Assembly (NCBI GenBank): GCA_963813435.1
Contig: CAWEYY010000003.1
Coordinates: forward strand, 1-64,000
Direction of reading: 5' to 3'
DNA length: 64,000 nt
Origin: AC-32 sp963813435
GTDB taxonomy: Bacteria > Actinomycetota > Thermoleophilia > Gaiellales > Gaiellaceae
Shown here piece by piece: positions 48,135 through 56,141 of the stretch; position 1 is the first letter of the stretch; each line of letters starts with the position of its first letter. The notes under the pieces were generated by a model. That model was not told the DNA's origin. It did no database searches and saw only the letters and a list, made by a program, of their open reading frames with translations. Both the position numbers and the translations under genes were made by a program.

Positions 48135-48992
48135 GGTGTGGGCCAGGCCGCTCCGGTCGTGCGCTCGACGCTGGCAGGACGGGCAGTACCACGTTCCGCG
48201 ACCAGCGGCGCGGATCTTCTCGATCGGCGTCCCGCAGCGTTCGCAGGGCTCGCCTTCCCGGCCATAGACCTTGAACTCGTCCTGCATTCGCCCGCGCCCG
48301 CCGTCCGGAGTCCGGTAGTCGCTCAGCGTTGCACCCTGCCGCGCGATTCCGGCCTCGAGCGCCGTGCGGATTCCGCGGTGGAGCGCGGAGAGCTCTTGCG
48401 GCCCCAGCTCACCTGCCGGGCGGAGCGGGTGGATCGCGGCCCGCCACAGCGCCTCGTCGGCATAGATGTTCCCGACGCCCGCGATACGGCGCTGGTCGAG
48501 CAGGACCGCCTTGACCGGGGCTCGGCGGGCCGCGAGGGCCTCGCCGAGCTGCCGCGAGGTGAACTCCCGCGCCAGCGGCTCGAGGCCGACCCGCTCCTCG
48601 AGATAGCCGTCGAGCTCGCCCGGCTCGAGCAGCAGCCAGGTGCCGAAGCGGCGCACATCGCGGTACACGACCTTCGATCCGTCGTCTAACCTGACAACAG
48701 CACGCCGATGGGGATCGCCCTCCGGCAGCGGATCGCCATTCGTGTGCAGCAGCTGTCCAGTCATCCGGAGGTGAACCAGGAGAGCCCGACCGCTTTCGAA
48801 CCGAACAATCAGATACTTGCCACGGCGATCGAGGGCCTTGATCCGCTCCCGGACGAGCTCGGCGGCCACTCCGGCGGGATCGAACGGGCGCGTCAGGCGC
48901 GGGTCGAGAATCTCGACATGCTCGAAGCGGCGCCCGGCGAGCTCAGGCTCGAGCTGCGTGCGAACGGTCTCAACCTCGGGTAGCTCGGGCAC
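48132..48992 (-). CDS. mutM: Formamidopyrimidine-DNA glycosylase
   Basis: Removes 8-oxoguanine and formamidopyrimidines. The 286-residue protein starts PELPEVETVRTQLEPEL after the initiator, giving the catalytic Pro1-Glu2. LVHLRMTGQLL, VGNIYADEALWRA, and the C-terminal zinc finger (CERCGTPIEKIRAAGRGTWYC, then CPSC-type YCPSCQ) are present. A GTG start has TAGGCT exactly six bases upstream. Confidence 0.95.
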   Translation of the reverse strand: MPELPEVETVRTQLEPELAGRRFEHVEILDPRLTRPFDPAGVAAELVRERIKALDRRGKYLIVRFESGRALLVHLRMTGQLLHTNGDPLPEGDPHRRAVVRLDDGSKVVYRDVRRFGTWLLLEPGELDGYLEERVGLEPLAREFTSRQLGEALAARRAPVKAVLLDQRRIAGVGNIYADEALWRAAIHPLRPAGELGPQELSALHRGIRTALEAGIARQGATLSDYRTPDGGRGRMQDEFKVYGREGEPCERCGTPIEKIRAAGRGTWYCPSCQRRAHDRSGLAHT

Positions 48993-48998
48993 GCGGTC

Positions 48999-49004
48999 AG
49001 CCTA
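48999..49004 (-). promoter_or_regulatory. Predicted -10 box of mutM (leaderless)
   Basis: TAGGCT followed by six bases and the GTG of mutM. The rest of the 85-bp gap to deoA shows nothing else. Confidence 0.5.
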
Positions 49005-49077
49005 GTCCCGCGGGGGCGCGTGTCGCGTTTGCGGTGAGTGGGGACGTCCGAGGCGACTGTCGGCGACGGCTCCCTGC

Positions 49078-50376
49078 TCAGGCGAGCACTTCGAGCACCA
49101 CCGAGTGCTCCTGCGGAGGCCTGTCTGCGATCTCGTACGCGGCCTCGAGCTCGCGTGCAGCTTCCGCGGCGGCGGCTTCCGTGTCTGCGTGGATCTCGGC
49201 GAGCGGCTCACCACGTACGACGTGGTCACCGCGCTTGCGAAAGCACACGACGCCGACCGCGTGGTCGATGGCATCGTCCTTCGTCTGCCGCCCGGCGCCG
49301 AGGTGCAAAGCGGCCTGGCCAACGCGTACGGCGCCGAGTCGCGTGACGAAACCGTCATCCGGGGACTCGAGTCGCTGAACGACCGGCGCCGAGGGAAGAG
49401 CCGACTCGTCGGGATCGCCGCCCTGCGCGCGAATCCAGCGCTCGTACGCCTCGGTTGCGCTGCCGTCTGCCATGGCCGCTTGCACGCGCTCGCGCGCCTC
49501 GGCCTCGTCGAGCTCGAGATCGGAGACGGAGAGCAGGCGGGCGCTCGCCGCGAGCACGAGCTCCGCGAAGTCGGGAGGCCCCTCGCCGCGCAGCGTGGCA
49601 ATGGCCTCGCGAATCTCGAGTGCGTTTCCGACCGCGCGTCCGAGCGGTTGGTCCATGTCTGTCAGGAGGCACACCACCTCTCGGCCGAACCGGGTGCCGA
49701 GGTCGAGCATCATCTCCGCGAGGATGCGCGCGTCGTCGACGGACTTCATGAACGCGCCGTCGCCGACCTTGACGTCGAGCACGATCGCCTCGGCCCCGCC
49801 TGCGATCTTCTTGGACATGATGCTCGCCGCGATGAGCGAGTAGTTGTCGACGGTCGCAGTGACGTCGCGGAGCGCATAGAGGCGCTTGTCGGCGGGAACG
49901 AGGTCGAGCGTCGCCCCGATGATCGCCATCCCGGCGTCCTTCACCTGCGCGATGAACTCGTCGGTCGACAGCTCGACCCGGAAGCCGGGAATCGACTCCA
50001 GCTTGTCGAGGGTGCCTCCCGTGTGCCCAAGCCCGCGGCCGCTCATCTTTGCGAACGGAACTCCGCACGCGGCGACGATCGGACCGACCGCGATCGACGT
50101 CTTGTCCCCCACGCCGCCGGTCGAGTGCTTGTCGACCGCCTTCCGGCCGAGCGCTGCGTGCAGGTCGATCGTCTCGCCGGTCTTGATCATCGCCTGGGTC
50201 ATCGCCTCCGTCTCGGCGCTGGTCAGGCCGCGGAAGAAGACCGCCATGCAGAACGCGGCGAGCTGGTAGTCGGGAATCTCCTCTCGGGCGTACCCGAGCA
50301 TCAGCTCCTCCAGCTCCTGCGGAGTCAGCTCGCCGCCGTTCCGCTTGCGCTCGATCAGCTCGACGGGGTGGATCAT
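49078..50376 (-). CDS. deoA: Thymidine/pyrimidine-nucleoside phosphorylase
   Basis: Phosphorolyses thymidine or other pyrimidine nucleosides to base and (deoxy)ribose 1-phosphate. The 432-residue protein has FRGLTSAETEAMTQAMIKTG, KHSTGGVGDKTSIAVGPI (phosphate loop), MSGRGLGHTGGTLDKLESIPG, and the C-terminal lobe with GAGRQTKDDAIDHAVGV. It is the last gene of deoB-methyltransferase-deoA, joined by ATGA to the methyltransferase. DeoB can take up the ribose 1-phosphate product. Confidence 0.93.
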   Translation of the reverse strand: MIHPVELIERKRNGGELTPQELEELMLGYAREEIPDYQLAAFCMAVFFRGLTSAETEAMTQAMIKTGETIDLHAALGRKAVDKHSTGGVGDKTSIAVGPIVAACGVPFAKMSGRGLGHTGGTLDKLESIPGFRVELSTDEFIAQVKDAGMAIIGATLDLVPADKRLYALRDVTATVDNYSLIAASIMSKKIAGGAEAIVLDVKVGDGAFMKSVDDARILAEMMLDLGTRFGREVVCLLTDMDQPLGRAVGNALEIREAIATLRGEGPPDFAELVLAASARLLSVSDLELDEAEARERVQAAMADGSATEAYERWIRAQGGDPDESALPSAPVVQRLESPDDGFVTRLGAVRVGQAALHLGAGRQTKDDAIDHAVGVVCFRKRGDHVVRGEPLAEIHADTEAAAAEAARELEAAYEIADRPPQEHSVVLEVLA

Positions 50377-51083
50377 CGTTCCGCCACGAAGACCGTCGCG
50401 AGCGCCCGGGAGGTGAATGAACCCTCGAAGACCGGCAGCGGGCGCGGAACCGCGTCCGCGAACAGCGTCGAGTCGACGTACTGGTGAACCGCCGCGGCGT
50501 CGGGAAACACGAGCACCGCGTCCACGTCGCGCCGCTCGACGCGCGCGAAGTGACGGGACAGGGCCTCCTCTCCCGTCTCGCGGGAGAACTGCCGCTCCGG
50601 GACGTGGTAGCCGACGAGCTGCCACAGCTCGAGCATGTGATCCACGCCGATTGTCGTCGCGACGAGACACCCGCCCGGCTCGAGGACCCGGTGGAGCTCG
50701 ACCAGCGACCGCTCGAGGTCGGCCACGTGGTACAGCATCGCGTTGGCCACGGCGCAGTCGAACTCGCCGTCCTCGAACGGAAGCGCCTGAACGTCCGCGA
50801 GCCGCGCGTCCAACCCGCGCGACGCCGCGATCTCGACCATCCGCGGCGAGAGGTCGGTCGCAACCACCTCGGCCGACGTCTCACGTGCCATCCGCTCGGA
50901 GAACTGACCCATCCCGCAGCCGACCTCGAGCACGCGGTCTGGATGCGCCTCGACGACAGCCGCGAAGGCGGTGTCGAAGCCGTCGGGCCCCTGGCGGTAC
51001 CTCGTCTGCGCGTCGCGGCGCGCCTCCAGCCCAGCCTCGGTCTCGTACTGCCGCCGAACGAGCTCGGGGTCGTTCAGCCTCAC
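50373..51083 (-). CDS. Class I SAM-dependent methyltransferase
   Basis: A 236-residue methyltransferase. VLEVGCGMGQFSERMA is motif I, VATDLSPRMVEIAASRG motif II, ALPFEDGEFDCAVANAMLYHV the post-II region, and HRVLEPGGCLVATTIG motif III. The substrate is unknown. It is overlapped on both sides by GTGA/ATGA with deoB and deoA. It is therefore part of the nucleoside-salvage operon, an unusual companion. Confidence 0.85.
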   Translation of the reverse strand: MRLNDPELVRRQYETEAGLEARRDAQTRYRQGPDGFDTAFAAVVEAHPDRVLEVGCGMGQFSERMARETSAEVVATDLSPRMVEIAASRGLDARLADVQALPFEDGEFDCAVANAMLYHVADLERSLVELHRVLEPGGCLVATTIGVDHMLELWQLVGYHVPERQFSRETGEEALSRHFARVERRDVDAVLVFPDAAAVHQYVDSTLFADAVPRPLPVFEGSFTSRALATVFVAER

Positions 51084-52246
51084 GGCTCGACGATCGGCTG
51101 GCCCGGCAGCGACCGGCCCGGCGACTTCCCGCCGAGCCACACGTTGACGGTCGCGCCGACGTCGGCGAACTCGCCCTCGTGGATCTGGCCGGCCGCGTTA
51201 CGCCCCTGGACGTAGACCAGCAGGAGTGCGTGCTCGCGCGAGTGGTCGGTCGACGGCGTCGTCGGATCGCAGCCGTGGTCCGAAGTCAGGATCAGGAGGT
51301 CCTGTGGCTGAAGCGCGTCGAGCAGGTCCGGCAGCCGGCGGTCGAAGTCCTGTAGGCAGCGGTGGAAGTTGACCGGGTCGTTGCGGTGGCCCCAGAGCAT
51401 GTCGGTCTCGACGAGATTGGTGAACACCAAGCCGTCCTCGAGCTCGCGCAGGAGCGTCTCCGTCTGCTGGATGCCCTCGACGTTGGACTTCGTCGGATGC
51501 GACTCGTCGATGTCGCAGCCAGCGAAGATGTCGCCGATCTTCCCGACGCCGTGCACCTTCTTTCCGGCCTCGCGCACGCGTGTCAGGTAGTTCGGCCGAC
51601 GTGGCTCGAGCGAGAAGTCGTGGCGATTGGGGGTCCGCTCGTAGGCCCCGGGCTCGCCGATGAACGGCCGCGCGATCACCCGCCCGACCGCGTGCTTGCC
51701 GGTCAAGATCTCGCGAGCGACTCGGCAGGCCTCGAAGAGCTCCTCGAGCGGGATCGTCTCTTCGTGGGCGGCGATCTGGAAGACGGAGTCGGCCGACGTG
51801 TAGACGATCCACTTCCCTGTGCGCTGGTGCTCCTCGCCGAGCTCCTGGATGATCTCGGTCCCCGAGGCCGGCTTGTTGCCCAGGACGCCGCGGCCGGTGC
51901 GGTGCATGAACGGGTCGATCACGTCGTGCGGGAACCCCTGCGGGTAGGTCGGGAACGGTGTCGGAGTGACGATCCCCATCAGCTCCCAGTGCCCCGCGGT
52001 CGTGTCCTTGCCCTTCGAGCGCTCGATCAGCCGCCCGGCGACCGCCGGCGCACCGGGCTGCGGCGGACATCCTTCAAGCGGCTCGACGTTGCCGAGGCCG
52101 AGCGCCTCGAGATTCGGGAGGTCAAGCCCGCCGACGGCCTTCGCGACGTTGCCGAGCGTGTCCGAGCCCTCGTCGCCGTACGCGGCAGCATCCGGTAGCG
52201 CTCCCGCGCCAACGGCGTCCAGCACGATCACGCAAGCGCGCGGCAC
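51080..52246 (-). CDS. deoB: Phosphopentomutase
   Basis: Interconverts (deoxy)ribose 1- and 5-phosphates. The 388-residue alkaline-phosphatase-superfamily enzyme has CVIVLDAVGAGALPDAAAYGD at the N-terminus (metal Asp). SKGKDTTAGHWELMG holds the phosphorylated Thr, and LILTSDHGCDPTTPSTDHSRE the second metal site. The GTG start lies exactly six bases from TAGAAT, which is shared with the divergent small gene. Confidence 0.95.
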   Translation of the reverse strand: MPRACVIVLDAVGAGALPDAAAYGDEGSDTLGNVAKAVGGLDLPNLEALGLGNVEPLEGCPPQPGAPAVAGRLIERSKGKDTTAGHWELMGIVTPTPFPTYPQGFPHDVIDPFMHRTGRGVLGNKPASGTEIIQELGEEHQRTGKWIVYTSADSVFQIAAHEETIPLEELFEACRVAREILTGKHAVGRVIARPFIGEPGAYERTPNRHDFSLEPRRPNYLTRVREAGKKVHGVGKIGDIFAGCDIDESHPTKSNVEGIQQTETLLRELEDGLVFTNLVETDMLWGHRNDPVNFHRCLQDFDRRLPDLLDALQPQDLLILTSDHGCDPTTPSTDHSREHALLLVYVQGRNAAGQIHEGEFADVGATVNVWLGGKSPGRSLPGQPIVEP

Positions 52247-52250
52247 GGCG

Positions 52251-52259
52251 CTATTCTAG
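52251..52259. promoter_or_regulatory. Shared divergent -10 region, leaderless in both directions
   Basis: CTATTCTAG. On the plus strand TATTCT is followed by six bases and the GTG at 52264. On the minus strand TAGAAT is followed by six bases and the deoB GTG at 52246. The whole gap is 17 bp. The clearest of the three symmetric promoters. Confidence 0.6.
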
Positions 52260-52263
52260 GTCG

Positions 52264-52398
52264 GTGATAGACGGCACCCTCGGACTCTTCCTTCTCGCGG
52301 TCTTCTGCGTCTGTGTGGTCGCGCTCGCGGCCTGCATCACGTGGGCGGTCGTGAAGATCAGCCCGACGAAGCGCGCCAAGACCCAGAGCCCGACCTAG
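52264..52398 (+). CDS. 44-residue single-pass membrane protein
   Basis: The frame GTG...TAG encodes a short N-terminus (VIDG), a hydrophobic helix of about 25 residues (TLGLFLLAVFCVCVVALAAC, then ITWAVV) and a basic tail ending KRAKTQSPT. The start follows TATTCT by six bases. The stop lies five bases before the ald stop. The membrane helix, the basic cytoplasmic end and the promoter together support a real small gene, family unknown. Confidence 0.6.
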   Translation: MIDGTLGLFLLAVFCVCVVALAACITWAVVKISPTKRAKTQSPT

Positions 52399-52403
52399 CG
52401 CTC

Positions 52404-53529
52404 TCAGACCGGCGAGAGCGGCACGACGTCCTCGAGCGGGTGATAGTCGAGGCCGTGCGCCTCGGCGACGGCTTCGTAGGTGATCTTCCCGTCGAGCACG
52501 TTCACGCCCCGGGCCAGTGCCCGGTCACGCGCCACCGCCTCCGCGAGCCCGTAGGCAGCGATCGCCTCGACGTACGGGAGCGTGACGTTCGTGAGCGCCT
52601 TGGTCGACGTGATCGGAACGGCGCCGGGCATGTTCGCGACGCAGTAGTGCGTCACCCCGTCCACGACGTAGACGGGCTCGCTGTGCGTCGTCGGATGCGA
52701 CGTCTCCGCGCAGCCGCCCTGGTCAATCGCGACATCGCACAGGACGGCGCCGTTCTTCATCGCAGTGACCATCTCGCGCGTCACCAGCCTGGGCGCGACC
52801 GCGCCGGGGATCAGCACGGCGCCGATCACGACGTCCGCCTCGACGATCGACTCCTCGATCTGGAGGGTCGACGACATGATGAGGTTGACGCGGCCCGAGA
52901 GGATGTCGTCCAGGTGGCGCATGCGGTCGATCGAGCGCTCGAGGATGGTCACGCTCGCGCCGAGCCCGAGCGCGATCACGGCCGCGTTGTAGCCGACGAT
53001 GCCGCCGCCGATGACGAGCACGCGGCCAGGCGCGACGCCGGGGACGCCGCCGAGCAGCAGGCCGCGGCCGCCGAGCGGCTTCTCGAGGAAGTACGCGCCC
53101 GCCTGCGCGGCGAGCCGGCCGGCGATCTCGCTCATCGGCGCGAGCAGCGGCAGCGCGCGGTCGTTCGTCTCGACCGTCTCGTAGGCGACGCACGCGGCGC
53201 CACTCTCGGCCAGCGCGCGGGTCAGCTCCTCGCTCGCCGCGAGGTGGAGATACGTGAAGAGGACGAGCTCCGGGCGGAGAAGCGGGTACTCGGAGGGAAG
53301 TCGGCTCTTTGACCTTCAGGAGCAGGTCGGCCTCGGCCCAGACCTCGTCGACCGGCGCCGTTCTCGCGCCCACCGCTTCGTAGACGTCGTCGCCGAAGGA
53401 ACTGCCCTCGCCCGCGCCGGTCTCGACGAGCACGTCGTGGCCGCGCTGAACCAGCTCGCGCGCGCCCGCCGGGGTGAGCGCGACCCGGTATTCGTCCGCC
53501 TTGATCTCCTTGACGACGCCGACCTTCAT
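52404..53529 (-). pseudogene. ald: Alanine dehydrogenase interrupted by a one-base frameshift
   Basis: The 5' part (MKVGVVKEIKADEYRVALTP to LLLKVKEPT) and the 3' part (from SEYPLLRPELVLFTYLHLAA through PLLAPMSEIAGRLAAQ and VLVIGGGIVGYNAAVIALG) are in different frames. Removing one A in GGGAAGTCGG at about 53298 (ACTTCCC on the coding strand) restores a 374-residue protein, the normal Ald length. The enzyme interconverts alanine and pyruvate with NAD. The NAD-binding glycines are intact. It is either a recent mutation or a sequencing error. Confidence 0.85.
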
Positions 53530-53627
53530 TGGGCGAGAAACCCTAGCTTGCGCGGAGGTTTCGCATCGTTCGGTCAGGGGTCGCGATGTTGCACCTTCGT
53601 CACGGTCACGTCACACACTCGTGCGGA

Positions 53628-53670
53628 TTTCCTCGTTACGATCGCCTCGGGGAGGAGGCTGGGCGAACCG
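53628..53670 (-). repeat. Family C intergenic element, copy C2
   Basis: 43-bp block with the TACGATCGCCTCGGGGAGG core, 99 bp upstream of ald. It lies between ald and the plus-strand methyltransferase remnant. The left-flanking TCACACACTCGTG resembles the flank of C1. Confidence 0.7.
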
Positions 53671-53743
53671 AACTACAGGGACAGAAGGAGCTCCGGCGGC
53701 GGGCGATCCGGGGAGGCGACCCTGGCAGCGGGAGGTCGACGGG

Positions 53744-54372
53744 CTGGACAAGGCCCGGGCGCGCGGGGAGATCGACGACGCCGGCTGGTTCTCGGGTATG
53801 GCCGCGATCTACGAGGCCGCGTATCTCGACGCAGACAACCCGCGGGCGCAGTCGGGATTCGGCGGCGACGAGACGCGTGGGAGGTCGCGCGGCGACCGAT
53901 CGCGGACGCGATCGACCGCGACGGAACGTTCCTCGACATCGGCTGCGCGAGCGGCCATCTGCTCGAGTGTCTCGCCGGCTGGACGCCGCACCGAATCGAA
54001 CCGTACGGGCTCGAGCTCGTGCCGGCCCTCGCTGAGCTCGCCCGCGCAAGACTGCCCGACTGGGCCGGCCGGATCTTCGTCGGGAACGCCCTCACCTGGG
54101 CACCCCCGCAGCGGTTCGCCTTTGTCCGCACCGAGCTCGTCTACGTCCCGGACGAACGGCAGCGCGCCCTGGTCGAGCGGCTTCTCGGCGAGATCGTCGC
54201 CCCGGGCGGCCGGCTGATCCTCTGCGGCTACGGGAGCCCGCGAAGCGCCGTCCCGACCGATCCGGTCAGAGCGAAGGCCCGCTCGTTCGAGCTCGAGCCG
54301 GAGCTCGAATGGGAGGTCGAGGCGCCCGAGGGCGGCGGGCCTATCATCGAGCTCGCCGTCCTGCGCGCCTAG
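53744..54372 (+). pseudogene. SAM-dependent methyltransferase with one-base frameshift
   Basis: The first part (LDKARARGEIDDAGWFSGM, AAIYEAAYLDADNPRAQSG, FGGDET) and the second (WEVARRPIADAIDRDGTFLD onward) are in adjacent frames. One missing base near 53877 (after ACGCG) joins them into a 209-residue protein. LDIGCASGHLLECLAGW is SAM motif I, and VAPGGRLILCGYGSP a later motif. No normal start codon is seen; CTG at 53744 after GGGAGG is tentative. Its TAG overlaps the convergent aldo/keto reductase stop in a shared CTAG. Confidence 0.7.
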
Positions 54373-55145
54373 GCGCCGGCCAGGCCCTCCACGAGCGCGC
54401 GCTCCTCCGGGTCGAGCCAGGGTGCCGTCCCCGCAACGGCGTTCATGCGAGCGTGCTCGGGATCCCGCGTGGCAGGAATGACGAGGTCCACGCGTGGATC
54501 CGAGAGCGCCCACTTCAGCAGCGCCTGCGGCCACGTCGTGATCCCGGCTCCGCGCAGCGGCTCGAGCTCCGCGGCCGACGGCGTGCCGTTGAGCAGCGCT
54601 CCCTCACCGAGCGGGCGCATGACGATCACGGCGATCCCGAGCTCCTCCGCGAGGGGCAGCAGCCGCGCCTCGCACTCACGCTCGCGCGGGTTGAGCGGCA
54701 CCTGCAGCGTCTGGAAACGCCCTGTCCGCAGCGCAGCCTCCAACTCGCCGAAGGCGGAGCTGTCCCAGTGCGTCACGCCGATCCGGCCGATCCGCCCCTC
54801 CCCGCGCTCGCGCTCGAGCCACGGCAGGTGCTCGCGCCACGAGACGAGGTTGTGCACCTGCTCCACCTCGATGTGCCCGAACCACTCGAGCTGCTGCCGG
54901 AAGTGGCGCAGCCCATCCTCGACGCCCGGCGACCAGATCTTCGTGGCCACCACTGCCTCTCCGCGGCGGCCCTCCAGAGCGACCGCGAGCGACGGCTCTG
55001 CCTCGCGGTACATCGGGGAGGTGTCCACGACCCGCGTCCCCGATTCAAGCGCTGCGCCGACGACCTCGCCCGCGAGCACGGCGTCGCCGCCGAAAGTGTT
55101 CCACGTGCCGAGGCCGACCACGGGCCCGAGGCGGCGCTCTTCCAT
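54369..55145 (-). CDS. Aldo/keto reductase
   Basis: A 258-residue TIM-barrel oxidoreductase, somewhat short for the family. GLGTWNTFGGD starts the barrel, VVDTSPMYREAEPSLA holds the catalytic Asp and Tyr, VVATKIWSPG the Lys, and VHNLVSW sits where the family has its His. IGVTHWDSSAFGELEAAL and IPATRDPEHARMN (NADP 2'-phosphate region) follow. Substrate unknown. The start is ATG 55145 or GTG 55148; both overlap the DUF3866 stop. Confidence 0.88.
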   Translation of the reverse strand: MEERRLGPVVGLGTWNTFGGDAVLAGEVVGAALESGTRVVDTSPMYREAEPSLAVALEGRRGEAVVATKIWSPGVEDGLRHFRQQLEWFGHIEVEQVHNLVSWREHLPWLERERGEGRIGRIGVTHWDSSAFGELEAALRTGRFQTLQVPLNPRERECEARLLPLAEELGIAVIVMRPLGEGALLNGTPSAAELEPLRGAGITTWPQALLKWALSDPRVDLVIPATRDPEHARMNAVAGTAPWLDPEERALVEGLAGA

Positions 55146-56134
55146 CACGCTGCCACTCGCTGGCGGGCGAGGCGGCCGGCCGCGAACGCGGCGGCGAAGA
55201 ACCACGGCTCCTGGTCGGGCCCGCGCCCCATGTGAGAGAAGGGCAGACCGGCGCACGCGTCCTCCCAGCCCTCGACGTCCACCTCCTCACGCGGCTCCAC
55301 CCAGTCCGGCGCGTCCAGTCCGGTAGGCCACGCGACGGTGAAACCGCCGGTGCAGAGCGCGAGCACGCTCTGGGTGTGGTGCGAGACGCCGCGGTGCCGC
55401 TCGCGCTCGTCGGCGCTCGAGACCCGCGCGGCCAGGACGGGAGAGCCGCCGAGCGCCGCCGCCGCGTTCACCGCTTCGGCAGCGGCGAGCCCGCCGTGCC
55501 CGAGCCGCGACCCGGTTCCGACGATCCCCGGGCCGATCGCGCACACAGCCGCGTCGTGGCCCTCGGCGGCCGCCCAGGCGAGGGCCGACGCGACGCCGAC
55601 GCTCTCCACGTCGCCGCCGAAGCAGGCCCCTGCGGAGATCGTCGTCGTGATCAGCCCGCGACCGCGGAGCGCACGCACTGCATCGGACAGCGGAAGCGGC
55701 AGCGCCCCGCCCGGCGCCTGAACGTACGCGACGCGCAGTTCGCCGCCGAGGCCGGCACACACGGGCGCGACCTGGCTGTGCAGGGAGCAGCAGACGACAG
55801 GCATCCCGCCGAGGTCGTCGGCGAGCGAGCCGCTCTCCTCGGCGTGAACGACCGCCGCCTGAAGCGACGTATACGGGAGCTTCATCACGTGAGCGCCATC
55901 GGCCGCGGCGAGGTCGAGCCCGCGCGTCAGGTTCGCGTGCAGCACGTCGAAGCCGCCCGAGCCGAGCTCGAGCTCGCGGGCCTGGACGTTCACGAGCACC
56001 TCGTCGTCGACCTCGACCGGCCCTGTCAGCCCCGGGTACGCGACGCATGGAGCCCCGTCCACCTCGAGCCGAACGAGCCCTTCGTGCTCCTCGACGATCG
56101 CGGTCACCTTGCCGCGGCGGAGGCTCAGCGGCAT
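55145..56134 (-). CDS. DUF3866 family protein
   Basis: A 329-residue protein matching the actinobacterial DUF3866 type. An N-terminal beta-rich part (GKVTAIVEEHEGLVRLEVDG) contains a GSGGFDVLHANLTRG segment. A large domain follows with HVMKLPYTSLQAAVVHAEE, PVVCCSLHSQVAPV, YVQAPGGALPLPLSDAV and AIGPGIVGTGSRLGHGGL. Function unknown. Conserved Cys/His clusters hint at catalysis. Co-directional with the M20 peptidase 7 bp upstream. Confidence 0.8.
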   Translation of the reverse strand: MPLSLRRGKVTAIVEEHEGLVRLEVDGAPCVAYPGLTGPVEVDDEVLVNVQARELELGSGGFDVLHANLTRGLDLAAADGAHVMKLPYTSLQAAVVHAEESGSLADDLGGMPVVCCSLHSQVAPVCAGLGGELRVAYVQAPGGALPLPLSDAVRALRGRGLITTTISAGACFGGDVESVGVASALAWAAAEGHDAAVCAIGPGIVGTGSRLGHGGLAAAEAVNAAAALGGSPVLAARVSSADERERHRGVSHHTQSVLALCTGGFTVAWPTGLDAPDWVEPREEVDVEGWEDACAGLPFSHMGRGPDQEPWFFAAAFAAGRLARQRVAA

Positions 56135-56141
56135 GCCGGGC

